From: Mesotaenium endlicherianum
Taxonomy: Eukaryota; Streptophyta; Zygnematophyceae; Zygnematales; Mesotaeniaceae
NCBI GenBank assembly: GCA_009602735.1
Contig: WELA01009535.1
Span: forward strand, 242,317 to 306,316
DNA length: 64,000 nt
Reading direction: 5' to 3'
Position 1 is the first letter of the stretch. Every line of letters begins with the position of its first letter. Below are positions 1 to 10,207 of the stretch, piece after piece. The notes beneath the pieces are model-generated. The model was not told where the DNA came from. It saw only the letters and a program-made list of their open reading frames with translations, and made no database searches. The translations under genes were made by a program, and so were the position numbers.

Positions 1-131
1 GGCGAATTTCTCTGAGCTTGACAATGCCTGTTAAGGTGCTTAGACGTGATTTCTGCAAACTACAAACTTGTTAATTCTGTAAACCCTCAACTTGGGCAAA
101 AGCCTGTGTGGAAGTAAGACGCTTCTGTCCT
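1..131 (+). repeat. 3' tail of an M-family LTR, cut by the window edge
   Basis: These bases match the last 130 or so bases of the two M LTRs (compare 1611-1739 and 11,521-11,653), including the stretch ending in a variant of ACTTCTGTCCT. The next base begins a fresh LTR (TGTAAGGGAA), so two LTRs lie head to tail with no spacer. The upstream part of this copy is outside the window. Confidence 0.8.
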
Positions 132-1739
132 TGTAAGGGAAACTGAAGATCAGCTATCTTTTCAAAAATTTCTGCTAAGTGTTGAATGAGGAACTGGTTG
201 AACATGAGAAGCACTGAGTGTGGGATGCCTCACCGCATGATGCAAGTGCAGGAAGACCAGGAATGGGTCAAACCCCAACCAGTCTGTCACCGACATACGT
301 GCAAGGGACGATCAACCCGGTCGATTCCAACTGGCGGCGACGCATTGACACGTCAACCAAGTCGAAGGCACACGTGCTGAGAAGCCACGCACGCGCCAGG
401 GGTCCGACGCTGTTAGGCACGACATATATTCCCCGTGAAAACCTGCTCAATTTGGGGTGTTGATAAAACCATCATAATTTGGCAGTTCTCTTCAAAATTG
501 AGCTATATTGTCGCGACTGCTACCCGCTTGACGGTGTCGCACGCACAGCGCAAGCCACGGCCGCCCAAGTACGGGAAGTCAGTGTTGACTCACCGACCAA
601 AGGACCAAGTTTTCTCAGTCAGCGGTCATTTCAAAGTCATTATCACTGTCAAAGTGGTCACGACACGTCAAACCCACACCCAGGGATGGATGGGGATTTG
701 GACGGAGTAGTCAGCCGAAAGGCTAGGGGTATGGAACCAGCAAGTGTCGGAAAGGTACTGATCAATTGGCTATCTAAGCCAAGTACAGCAGGGATGTTGC
801 AGAGGCGTTGTGTGCCACCTCGGCCAAGACCCGCAGGTGACTAGTCACGGCTTGAGCGTTCATTCTAAACGCTGCCAGACAGCCACATAGGAATGATAGT
901 CAGCTGAGGGCTAAGCAGTCACGCGCGACAATCCCAAGGCATGCATGCATGCAGAATGACAACTCCTAAGCTGTGTGAGGGCTGCTAGGTAAGGACGGCA
1001 TGCAAGCTATGCACTGTGACTAAGCACTGGCATTCTCAAGAGAGGATAATGTGTGCTGCATGTGAAAGGCACGAGTCCTGCCTGAAGCTACCTCATTCTT
1101 GCTCGCATCATTGTTAGGAGCTCGCATCGTTGTTAGTTGAAGGAGCGGAAGGAGCACAAAGAAGAAGGTGTTCCCAAGGCCATAGAAGAGCCGAGACGCC
1201 ACGCTTCTGCCGACGCTGGAAGATTTCTTCCTAAGTGTATCGTAGAAAGGTTAGACCTCAGGAGTTCCCAAGAGAGGATCTCGCTGGTAGAAAGTAGAGA
1301 AATGCAAGATAGAATCTGTTTGGAGATTAGCACATATTTGGGTCAAACGCCACAAGCGTGCGAGGGACACTTAAAATGGTGAGTGCTGTGTTGGTTTCCA
1401 AGTTCTCAAAAATCTCAATTGTTGAATTGCTGATAGCAAGAGTAGTCTTAACAGGTATAGCTCTCAGTGAAGAACTGAGTGAGCCCAGCCGAGCAGTGAA
1501 GAGCTGTTAAGGCGCGGTGTTGAGTGAAGAGCTCAGACCAGGCCAGCATAGATGTGCAATTTCAGAGTTTTGTAAGCTGTGACTTGTGGAAGTTAAGCGA
1601 AAGCCTTGAAGGGCAATTTTCTCTAAATATGGCATTGCCTGTTAAGTTTCTTAGACGTGATTTTTGCAAACCACAAAACTTGTTCATTCTGTAAACCCTC
1701 AACTTGGGCGAAAGCGTGTGTGGAAGTAAGACACTTTGT
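132..1739 (+). repeat. 5' LTR of element M
   Basis: It starts TGTAAGGGAA and can be followed along the 3' LTR at 10,208-11,653 with high similarity. It has an extra segment at about 420-505 and a short duplication near 1100-1130 that the 3' LTR lacks, so the pair has diverged and the insertion is old. The 3' boundary (about 1739) is where it stops matching the other LTR ends and the internal region begins; uncertainty is a few bases. Confidence 0.75.
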
Positions 1740-1761
1740 CCTACTTCTGAGAACTTGTTGA

Positions 1762-3836
1762 TTGCTTCAGGTGAACAAGAATTCCCAAGACAGCTGGGGA
1801 TTGAGGCCTGTGAAGGCTGCCGGTGTTCAACCTGGAAGGGGACCCGGAGAAATTCAACTGTATATGCGGTTGAGGAGTGGAAGACTCTACCACTCTGTGG
1901 AGCCTGCAGAAAGTTCTGATTCTAGCCAGAGTCCACGAGGAAGTGAGACGTCTGAGCATACTGACAACCGGTGGAGTGAGCAACCGTCGAGAGACGAGTC
2001 TCGTCATATCTCCGCAAGCGGTGAGAACCCGGGTAACACACGAGCCTTTGCACCTGATTTGGGCACAGAGCAAGACGTGTGGGGAAGAGTCAGTGAGTCC
2101 TGGTCACCGTTCAAAATGGCCGGTGATGATCGGGATGAAAATCCTAAGTTCAAGCTGTCTGCAAAGTGTTTTAGCGAACGAACCAGCTGAAACGGCCTCA
2201 CTTTCGAAGAGTTTGATGAGATCTATAGGGCAGAATTCTTTGAGAAGATTCGGAAGGATTCTCCTTATACGCAATCTGTCGTATTTGTAGGCTTGGTTCA
2301 ATACTTGGACAAAAATGCCCTGCTGCTATATCGCCAATTCCGGAAAGGTGAGGATCTCACCCAGGAAAGGACATTTGCACAACTGAAAAGGGCAAGGAAT
2401 TTGAAAATCCAAAAAGAGGCTACGAAAGCCCGAATGTCTGCTCTATCTTCAGAAAGAACAGTGGCAACTGCACCTGTTGAGAGCATAGACTTAGCTGCAC
2501 TAACACAAGAATTAATAGAGGCCATGAGGCAACTCACTGAGGGTCAACGAAGAGCTGCTACTCAGAGCGATGATGTCGGCTCTGTCGCAGAGTTGCGAAA
2601 GGTGTGTGCAGAACTGTCTGAAAAGATTGCTAATGCTCAGGAACGAGACACACGCAGAGCTGCATCTCTCCATGGTCAGGAAGGCGATAGCGCCACGACA
2701 TAGGCAAGCCATGCGCAAGCCTTGGCTAGCTGTCGTAAGGATATGGAGGCTGGGGATGACCAACTAGACCCTGAGCATTGTCTGCGCCGTTTCTTTAAGT
2801 AGCTTGAAGCACGATTCCCAGAGGATCGCAGTCTTAAGGTGCACCGTTATGTGCATTTTGTCGGTCAGAAGAACGAGACAGTCATGGAGGTTAAATCCAG
2901 ATTGGTAGACCTCGCCAAAAAGGCAAAAATATACGAGCCCAGAATAGTGGCTGATAAGTTTCTGTTGTGCTTGGGCAAGGAAACAGATCGTGAAGTCAGG
3001 CCACATCTGTCCGCAAAGTACGGGATTGACTGGGACATCGACGAGGCGATTGAAATAGCACGCAATGTCGATGAAGGTAAAGTGTGGTACAAAGAGGCTT
3101 CAGGACGCTTATGGCTCCTGAGAGGAGGGAGGAATCCTCTTCGCCTAAGGTCAACAGCTCTAATTTTCAGTTTAAGAAAAAGAGCGGGTCTTTCAATAAG
3201 TTTGCTAAGCATGCCAACGCTGCTGAAACAGCAGAGAGTTGTTGGAATTGCGGGAAATCAGGACATCAGAAGAGGGATTGTCCGTTTCTAGATGCTAAAC
3301 AATTATCTGCTAGCAAGGCATAGATATGTGCACATTGCAGCAAGAAGGGACATTCAGAAGATGAGTGCTGGTCTAAGAACCCAAATTTAAAACCGCCATG
3401 GGCAAATGCTGCCATGAAAGAGGCAGACAAGGAAAAAAAGAGAGAAAAGGGTGGCTCTGGTAATCGCAAGGGTAACCAGAAGTATGAAGCTATGAGTGCA
3501 GAAATCGCTGAGTTGAAAGCGCAGTTTGCGAAACTAAACGCGCCCAATGTCTACTATGATGCAGATATTGCAGAAAAGACCGTCTGCGAAGGCGAGAAGC
3601 TGATGCCTGAAAAGGTTGTGGACGCAACGGCTGCCGAGCAAGCAGATCACAACCGTCTGGTGGCAATGAATGCTGGGAAGCTTCCTCAGACTTTCCGGAT
3701 CACTCTGGATGAAAATGAGATCTTGCAGCTACGACACGCTAGGCCCGGGACGCGTAAGACATTTAGTTTTTCACTGGAGAAGCTGAAGGTCCTGGTGGAA
3801 CACGATCCAGCATGCTCCTTTGCTTTCTCTCGCTGA
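1762..3836 (+). pseudogene. gag of element M, two CCHC zinc knuckles, broken frame
   Basis: Three reading frames carry a Gag-like protein: about 1762-2190, 2200-2830 and on to 3100 after shifts, then 3084-3836. Two retroviral-type zinc knuckles of form CX2CX4HX4C are visible, the first at about 3240-3282 (CWNCGKSGHQKRDC) and the second at about 3327-3368 (CAHCSKKGHSEDEC), separated by an in-frame TAG at 3321. Other lesions are TAG at 2701 and about 2801, and TGA at 3834. A Gag packages element RNA in the cytoplasmic particle; the knuckles bind nucleic acid. The segment after the second knuckle is Lys/Glu-rich and probably coiled. No protease motif follows. The start is arbitrary because the N-terminus is not conserved enough to place. 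Confidence 0.7.
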
Positions 3837-3964
3837 TTTTACCCATTCACGATTGAAGAAGTCGGACATCAGCTGGATATGGCTGAGGAAGGTGCGAATA
3901 GCACCTCATTGCTCACCAATTTCAGCACCGTAAGAGTGCAAAATAGGGATGGTGCATTGTCAGG

Positions 3965-5801
3965 ATGGAAGATCCTTTTCGCAAAAGGGGAGTAGTGGTG
4001 TTGGAATTATTTGCCGGACTTGTGTCTGGGACCATAGCATTGATCCAGCGAGGAATACAGGTGGCCAAACTCCTGTATGTGGACAATGACGACCACGTTT
4101 TTCTAGCATTCAGAAAAGGCATGAGTCAGATGCCGCAAATGCATCACTTTAAAGGATTGGCGCCCGCATATAGCAATGTCGAGCGCATCGCCGGAGGCAA
4201 CATTATTGATGTGGAGCTTGAAGGCCTGTATGGCTACAGGATTGACTGGATCTTTGCTAGATTTCCTTGTCAACCGTTTTCTCAAATTGGAAACCGGAGG
4301 GGATTCAGTGATCCACGAGCACAAAATTGGGGATGGATAATGAAAATTATCAGCATGGCAACGACAGCACTACTACCCACCAGTGTTTGTGATTGAGAAT
4401 GTGCATTTAAGAATGGATTACAAGCAGATGAAGCCGGGAGAACTATGGCTGATTTTCGACTCCACTTTGGGCCATCAAGTGTTAATCAACGACGTCAAGC
4501 ACGGAGGATTATCCCATAGGGCTAGGATATTTTGGACCACAGGCATGTCTATTGAGGTCCTGAGAGAGATTGAGGACATTACATGGCGATCACCAACGGC
4601 ATTGACAGTGGAAGAGGCGCTGGCGGTGCATACCAGACCAGTGGCCAGGAGGGATTCCTATCCACAGTGTGTCATCAACGAACCAGGTCAGCTAAGGGTG
4701 GTACTGCCAACCTTCACAGCATATCCAAGATCCCGAGCTTTCATAGAAGGTGGACCAGGAATGGTCAAAGACATGCATGAAAGGAACGCCATTTGGAGAG
4801 AGCCTACTGCGGTGGAGAAGGGCAAATGCCTCGGAATACCCGACACCATAGCTCGACATATAGCCGGTGCTGTAGGGTCAGATGAAGCTGCAAAGATTTT
4901 TGACAACATGATTGGGCAGCACTCTATGACTTGGTTGGTGGAAACAATCATGACGTGGCAGCAGCTGACCTTCACTGACAAGCCTATGCCAAGGCCAAAA
5001 CCAGTGACAATTGGGGCAAATGTGGTGCCAACATCTGATCAAAGAGCTATCAGGACGGCACACCAGCAACAAGACGAATACGGTGTGCAAAGAGTCGCAG
5101 CGGAAGCTGCCAGAGACAGAGCACTCAGGGAAGCCAAGGTGGCTGACTTGAGGAGATGCCAGGATCTCTTGGACCGGATCGATAATCGGACCAATGAAAT
5201 ACAAGCACCTCTGGAAAGAGAGGATACACCCATAGGGGACCAGGTGCTTGAGCAGGCAACGCTGCTGCCAAGCGCAGAAGACGATACGCAGGACACCCCA
5301 TCATCTTTGAAAAACGCCACTCACAGCCAGATATGTGGGAGCTCACCTCCCGGAGCCACGACATCAAGACGTGAAGAGACTCCAGAAGATGCAAGATCAG
5401 GGTATGATACCCACCTCAGCCCAAGAGCGGCTGGGCGCGGAGACTACTGGCAAGAAAGCTCAAGTAGCTGTGAAGCTAACCAACAGTGTCTGTCGTCTTC
5501 ACCAGAGCAAGCGTCGTTACAAGACATGTCAGAAGAGTCTGAGAAGAAGACTTCCGAGACAACGCCTGAAGAAATTGGATATTATCTAAACCAAGCATTA
5601 GGGCGAGAACGCCAATGCAATATTGGTGAATGGGCTAAAGAGAGTAGCCAAAATTCAAGACATTCTGGAGGGTCTGCAAAGACCATATGCCTCGAAGTGA
5701 TATTCGAAGAACGCCACGAGGAGTTGGACAAGAAATTGTCTACAACATCTACCTTGATAAGCTCAGAGCCGCAGGCTAAGGGGCAAGCAGGGTTTAGCTA
5801 G
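3965..5801 (+). pseudogene. C5 cytosine DNA methyltransferase domain inside retrotransposon M (one frameshift)
   Basis: The enzyme would transfer a methyl group from S-adenosylmethionine to C5 of cytosine in DNA. Visible motifs in order: I, LELFAGLVSG then an acidic YVDND (about 4000-4090); IV, the catalytic FPCQPFSQIG with the nucleophilic Cys (about 4260-4295); VI, PPVFVIENV (about 4378-4403); VIII, GGLSHRARIFWTTG (about 4503-4545); IX-like, REPTAVEKGKCLGIP; X-like, IGQHSMTWLVETI (about 4912-4950). The order is canonical, not permuted as in plant DRM enzymes. A single frameshift lies between motifs IV and VI (about 4345-4375); the downstream frame then stays open to 5801. The C-terminal 280 residues are low-complexity and coiled and match nothing I know. 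The position between gag and RT, on the same strand, makes it part of the element, not a host gene. Confidence 0.85.
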
Positions 5802-5880
5802 TCAAACAACTGAATCCATTACAAGGCAGATCATTGAGTAGCTGCTGAAAGCAGACGCTCGACAGCACAAGGGAAAGGAA

Positions 5881-7116
5881 GTGGCTAAGGCAGAAAGCAC
5901 GCTGCAATCAGCCATTGTCAACTTGGCGAAGCTCAACACAGATAATGATGAAGAGCCACTACCACCTGGAGTGGAGAAGTCAGTTGAAGATGAAGCAGAA
6001 ATGCCGGACCTTCCAGGGTTTGACCTGCCGTCAGTCACCAATGAAGAGGAGATTCAGGAAGAAATTCCACGTTTTCTTACCCCAGAGCTGGATCTGTTGG
6101 AGCTACAAGAGCTCAGGACGAATGACTAGGTGGCCGACCACTTGATAATGGAGGGGCCCAGCCCATCACATCTATACAACGATCTGAGGTCGCCCACATC
6201 CAGCACCCCAACCGCCAGTTTTCCAGCACCAGAAGCTACCCCCGATCAGCTACAACAGCCGCAGGAAGTGGCTGCCTGTACCGCTAAGGTGGAACCAACG
6301 CAAGGTAATCCTCGCGGTCGCGCAAGCAGACTAAGAAAGGTGGCCCGGGAAGGGAATGCACCTTTCAGGCGGAAGCTGATGCATTATCTCAAGTATAGGG
6401 GAACAGCTCAGAGAGAATGGGTTCCGAAAGGAACCATGGCTCCACCTCCGCAACCTATCCTGGAGATTTTGCAGAGAGAAGGAGAGGATGGCTTGATTCG
6501 CAAAGCCATGGCACGGGAAATTCACATTCCCATGGTGCGTCCGTCATCCACTGGAACGTGGGAAAAGGATTGTTCCGCTCCTAGGATATCTGCAGTTTCT
6601 GAAAGGGAACTAGTAGAGCTGAGAAGCACCATAAGCCGCTTAACAGCAGAAAATGCTATATACGCACAACTAGCTGCGACTCAAAAACAGCAGAATTTGA
6701 CACAAGCATGGACGATTACGCCACCAGCCAGGGAGGAGTTTGGCACAACCGTTGCGCGCATTACTACCATTGAGCGCGAATGGGGTTGGACAATCGACCC
6801 CAGAGCAGATCCAGCAGGGTGGCCATTGCCAAACCCGCCCCCGCCACGTGAAGAGGGAGGAACAGGGACCAGCTGGACTGCTGCAGATAATAAAAGGTTC
6901 TTGAGGCAGCCCATCCGGAGGCGTCACACATACCCCACTCAACACGAGAATCGACGATCCATCGGAAAAGGTAGAAAGCCTAGGAAGCAGGCCGCCGAGC
7001 CTAAATCAGCGGAGGAGCAAGCTACAAAGCCTGCCACTCCACCTCCTAACAATCAGGCAGAAAAGCCTGAAGGTCGGGATGAGGGCGGGAAGCCCCCACC
7101 TGAACTCAAAGAGTAG
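5881..7116 (+). pseudogene. Unrecognised linker region of M polyprotein
   Basis: One reading frame runs from about 5881 to 7116, broken only by TAG at 6127-6129. It follows the methyltransferase tail after a frame change near 5800. The first part is acidic (LPGFDLPSVTNEEEIQEEI), the rest is Pro/Arg/Glu-rich with a short heptad-like stretch around 6600-6690 (RSTISRLTAENAIYAQLAA). No catalytic motif was found, including no aspartic protease triad. It could be a structural or protein-binding segment of the polyprotein; I give it no function. Confidence 0.5.
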
Positions 7117-7117
7117 C

Positions 7118-8799
7118 AACTACTGGATGCCTGTGTTGGGGAAAAGCAGCTGGAAATTGAGGTTTTCACCATTGGAAAAAATGGTCTCAGCCCAACAGAG
7201 AGCACAAGTAAAAAGGCTGCTGAAAGAGCACCGCAAGGTGTTTGCTTTTACCAAGGAGGAGATTGGTAGAACCACTGCCAGTGTGTGTGAGATCACCCTA
7301 ACTACTGATAACCCAATCAGCCGCATAAGCTCAGTCAGACCGAATGGGACTGCGAGGAGAAAACTTGCCAGGAGCTGCACAAGCTCGATATGATTGAGAA
7401 ATCACCCTCAGTACATGGAGCTCCCATAGGAGTAGTTGCCAAGAAGGACGAGGCTGGCAATTATACAGCCACTCGTATGTGTGGAGACTACAGACGACTG
7501 AATCTTCACACGGAGCCAGACAGTTATGTGATGCCTACACAAGAGCGGATCTTTGCGATTGCTACCACTGGAAAGGTGTTCAGCATCATCGATCTACGCG
7601 AACATTTCAACCAGATCCTTGTGAAAACAGAAGATTGAGATAAGATCGCTTTCTGGGCTCAAAGGGAACTTTGGCAATGGACGGTAATGTCGTTTGGGCT
7701 GAAAAATGCCCCAGCCATCATTCAGAGGACTATGGACAAAGTTCTGGAGGGGTTGGATTTTGCAAAACCATACATTGATGACGTGGTGGTGTTCAGCAAG
7801 TCCATAGAGGAGCACCTTGAGCACTTGGAACAAGTGTTACAGCGCCTGGAGAAATTCCAGATGACACTACACCCTGGAAAGTGCAGATTCTTTGAGGCAC
7901 ATGTGCCTTACTTAGGACATGAGATTGGGAACAATGCTATGTCTTCTCAGGCTGTAAAGACTGAAGCCATTTTGCAAGATACCTGCACCGGCGAACGTGT
8001 CTAAGCTGAAAGTCCTGTTAGGACTAAGCGGATACTATCGTAAATTTGTGAAGGACTATAGCAAAATTGCTAAACCCTTGACAGAACTCCTGAAAAAGGA
8101 CGTACCTTTTGTGTGGACGGAAGCCCAGGAGAAGGCCATGAACGAGCTCAAGGAGCGGCTGGTAACAGTCCCGATTTTGCGAACGCCCGACTACTCCAAG
8201 CCGTTCAGTCTACACACTGACTGGAGTCGTGTGCAAATCGGCGCAGTACTCACTCAGGCCGCAAGTCCTAGAGAGGAGTACGTCATTGCCTATGCCTTGC
8301 GCTCTAACAACCGAGCGGAGAGCAACTACTTGTCCTACGAAGGAGAGCTACTGGCAGTGGTTTGGGATTTTGCACATTTCAGAGAGTATCTAAGGGAAGA
8401 CTCTTCACGCTGATCACAGATCACTCGCCGTTACTCTGGCTGATGAAGAATGGAGACCTCACTGGTAAATTGGCTCGCTGGGCTCTTAAGCTCCAGGAGT
8501 ACCAGATGACAGTGATACATCGAGCAGGTATACTCAACAACGACGCCGGTGGACTCAGCAAGAACCCAGACCCATCCGCAGACGACAGAACGGGAGCTCA
8601 AGAAGACGAAGATCCGAGCAGCCCAGCAGAATTGGCAGCCTGCCTGGCCGAAATGGCTAGAATGGTAGCGTCAGGAGAAGCTGAGCCTCTACCACTGTTC
8701 AGTCCAGAAAGATCAAGCCACTATGCATTGGCTAAAGACGGGAGTTCACATGGAAGGATTATTGGTGAAAGAAAAGGCCCAGGTGAGCCATCGAGCTAA
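7118..8799 (+). pseudogene. Reverse transcriptase and RNase H of element M
   Basis: The RT N-terminal region lies in 7118-7393, the fingers and palm in 7390-8004 with SIIDLREHFNQI, MSFGLKNAP and the catalytic YIDDVVVFSK (about 7771-7800). RNase H follows in 7997-8799 with FSLHTDWS for the usual TDAS, YEGELLAVVW and ITDHSPLLWL. Stops or shifts sit at 7393, 7636 (TGA), 7990-8004 and 8413. The order RT then RNase H then integrase is that of Ty3/gypsy. The enzyme would copy element RNA into DNA; this copy cannot be translated in one piece. Confidence 0.85.
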
Positions 8800-8857
8800 G
8801 CGATTTTGCTAGAAACGCAATAACCTCTTCAAGATTGAAGAAACTGGTCAGGAGAAG

Positions 8858-9904
8858 TTGGTGCCAGAACCCACCAAAAGGCGAGCTCTGGTGCAGGAAA
8901 TGCACGAGAATACTGGACACTATGGTGTCAAGAAGACATATAGTCTTCTGGAGCTGTCTTACTGGTGGAGGGGCATGAAGCAGCAGTGTGAGGATGTGAT
9001 CAAGACCTGCAAAAGCTGCGATTGCATGAAGGCTGGTTTTACGCAGCAACACCCACACTTGCAACCTCTGCCAATTATGGGCCTAGGCTATCGATGGAGC
9101 TGCGATTTCGCAGGAGAGCTACCGCTGTCCAAACGAGGTAACAAATATATTATGGTCATGATTGAGCATTTCTCTAAGTGGATAGAGGTTGTACCTCTAA
9201 CTGCTAAGGAAAGTTTGGGGACCGCGGAAGCGCTTCTCAACGGTGTGATTGTACGTCATGGAGCTCCAGCAGAAGTGCTGACAGACCGAGGGTCTGAGTT
9301 CCAAGGATCTTTTCAGAAACTCTTGGACAGATGCTTCATTGACCATCGCACTACGTCAAGAGATCACCCACAGGCGCATGGTCTAGCAAAACGGATGGTG
9401 CAAACCATACAGTCTGCTTTGCGCAAATTTTGTCTTGAGCATGACAAGCGTCATTGGGATCTGGCCCTGCCATGGCTGGTCATGGGTTACAGATTTAGCA
9501 AGCAAGCTGCTTTGGCAAATTACTTGCCTTCTCAAATTCTGTTTGGCAGAAGTCCAGTTGTGCCCAGCAGCATCAAGCAGGAGATTGAGCAGGTGAAAGA
9601 CCTGGACAACCCTGATGAACTGCTAAAGGTCATGGTACGCCGCAAGGTGTTATTTGAGCACATGATGCCTGCTGCCTTGGAGAATCTAAAAATCGCACAG
9701 AAAAGAGACACACAGCGTTACGCCAGGATGCGAGACGGGAGCTACCGCCTGCAAATGACGCAGATCCAGGAAGGAGACTTCGTCTACCGCAAGCGCCAGA
9801 CCAAGACCACCATTGACACTAGTTCAGGTGCAGTAATCTTACGCGTGAAACATGCGTTCGACAATGGTGTGTTGGAACTCGAAGGTTCTGATGGTATACC
9901 ATAA
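8858..9904 (+). pseudogene. Integrase of element M
   Basis: An uninterrupted 348-codon frame holds the HHCC zinc-binding region (HENTGHYGVKK, then CKSCDCMK, about 8905-9030) and the DD35E core: the first Asp in SCDFAGELP (about 9100), the second in LTDRGSEFQG (about 9280), and the region TTSRDHPQAHG (about 9352-9385). The expected catalytic Glu after HPQAHG reads as Lys (GLAKRM for the usual GxxER), so the copy is probably inactive. Integrase inserts the cDNA into the genome. The frame ends TAA at 9902-9904; the PHD-like finger continues in another frame. Confidence 0.85.
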
Positions 9905-10197
9905 AAGATCACGTGCAGAACTGCTCGCTGTGCCACTTGCCTAACATCGACCCTACGGTTAAGACTGTGCCCGAGGAATTGGTGCCAGCCACACCTTGTG
10001 CCAGCTGCAAAGTGCGGGACGATCAAGAAGCAATGGTAACTTGTGATAAGTGTAGTGCCCGTTGGCACACCTTCTGCATTGGTGTAAAGGAGATTATGGC
10101 TGGACGATGGGAATGTCTTGACAGCCTTCCTAAAAACCCCAACCACAAGGCTAGGAGATGGAGGCTTTCAGCGGAAAGGCAGGGATGCCTCAGCTGA
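9905..10197 (+). pseudogene. PHD-like zinc finger at the integrase C-terminus of element M
   Basis: One frame change after integrase, the sequence encodes a CSLC pair and then a PHD-like Cys4-His-Cys pattern: CASC, CDKC, then WHTFC and WEC (about 9985-10,115). The last Cys of a canonical C4HC3 finger is missing (Ser lies where it is expected). PHD fingers usually read the histone H3 tail. At the end of an integrase this one could have guided insertion into particular chromatin, as chromodomains do in the A and D elements here. The frame ends 10 bases before the polypurine tract completes, so it is the true C-terminus of the polyprotein. Confidence 0.7.
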
Positions 10198-10207
10198 AAG
10201 GGAGGGG
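10196..10207 (+). other. Polypurine tract of element M
   Basis: GAAAGGGAGGGG stands immediately before the TG of the 3' LTR. This is the plus-strand primer expected there and it fixes the LTR start at 10,208. Confidence 0.85.

Noticed and set aside
1137-1382. An 81-codon frame intact in both M LTRs (also 11,046-11,291)
   Set aside because: It starts with TTG, is Lys/Glu/Arg-rich without any domain, and both copies descend from one LTR, so two intact frames are weak evidence.
3965-5801. The methyltransferase as a bacterial or phage restriction enzyme or a host gene
   Set aside because: It lies on the same strand between gag and RT of one LTR element with no introns or own regulatory signals, in an otherwise eukaryotic window.
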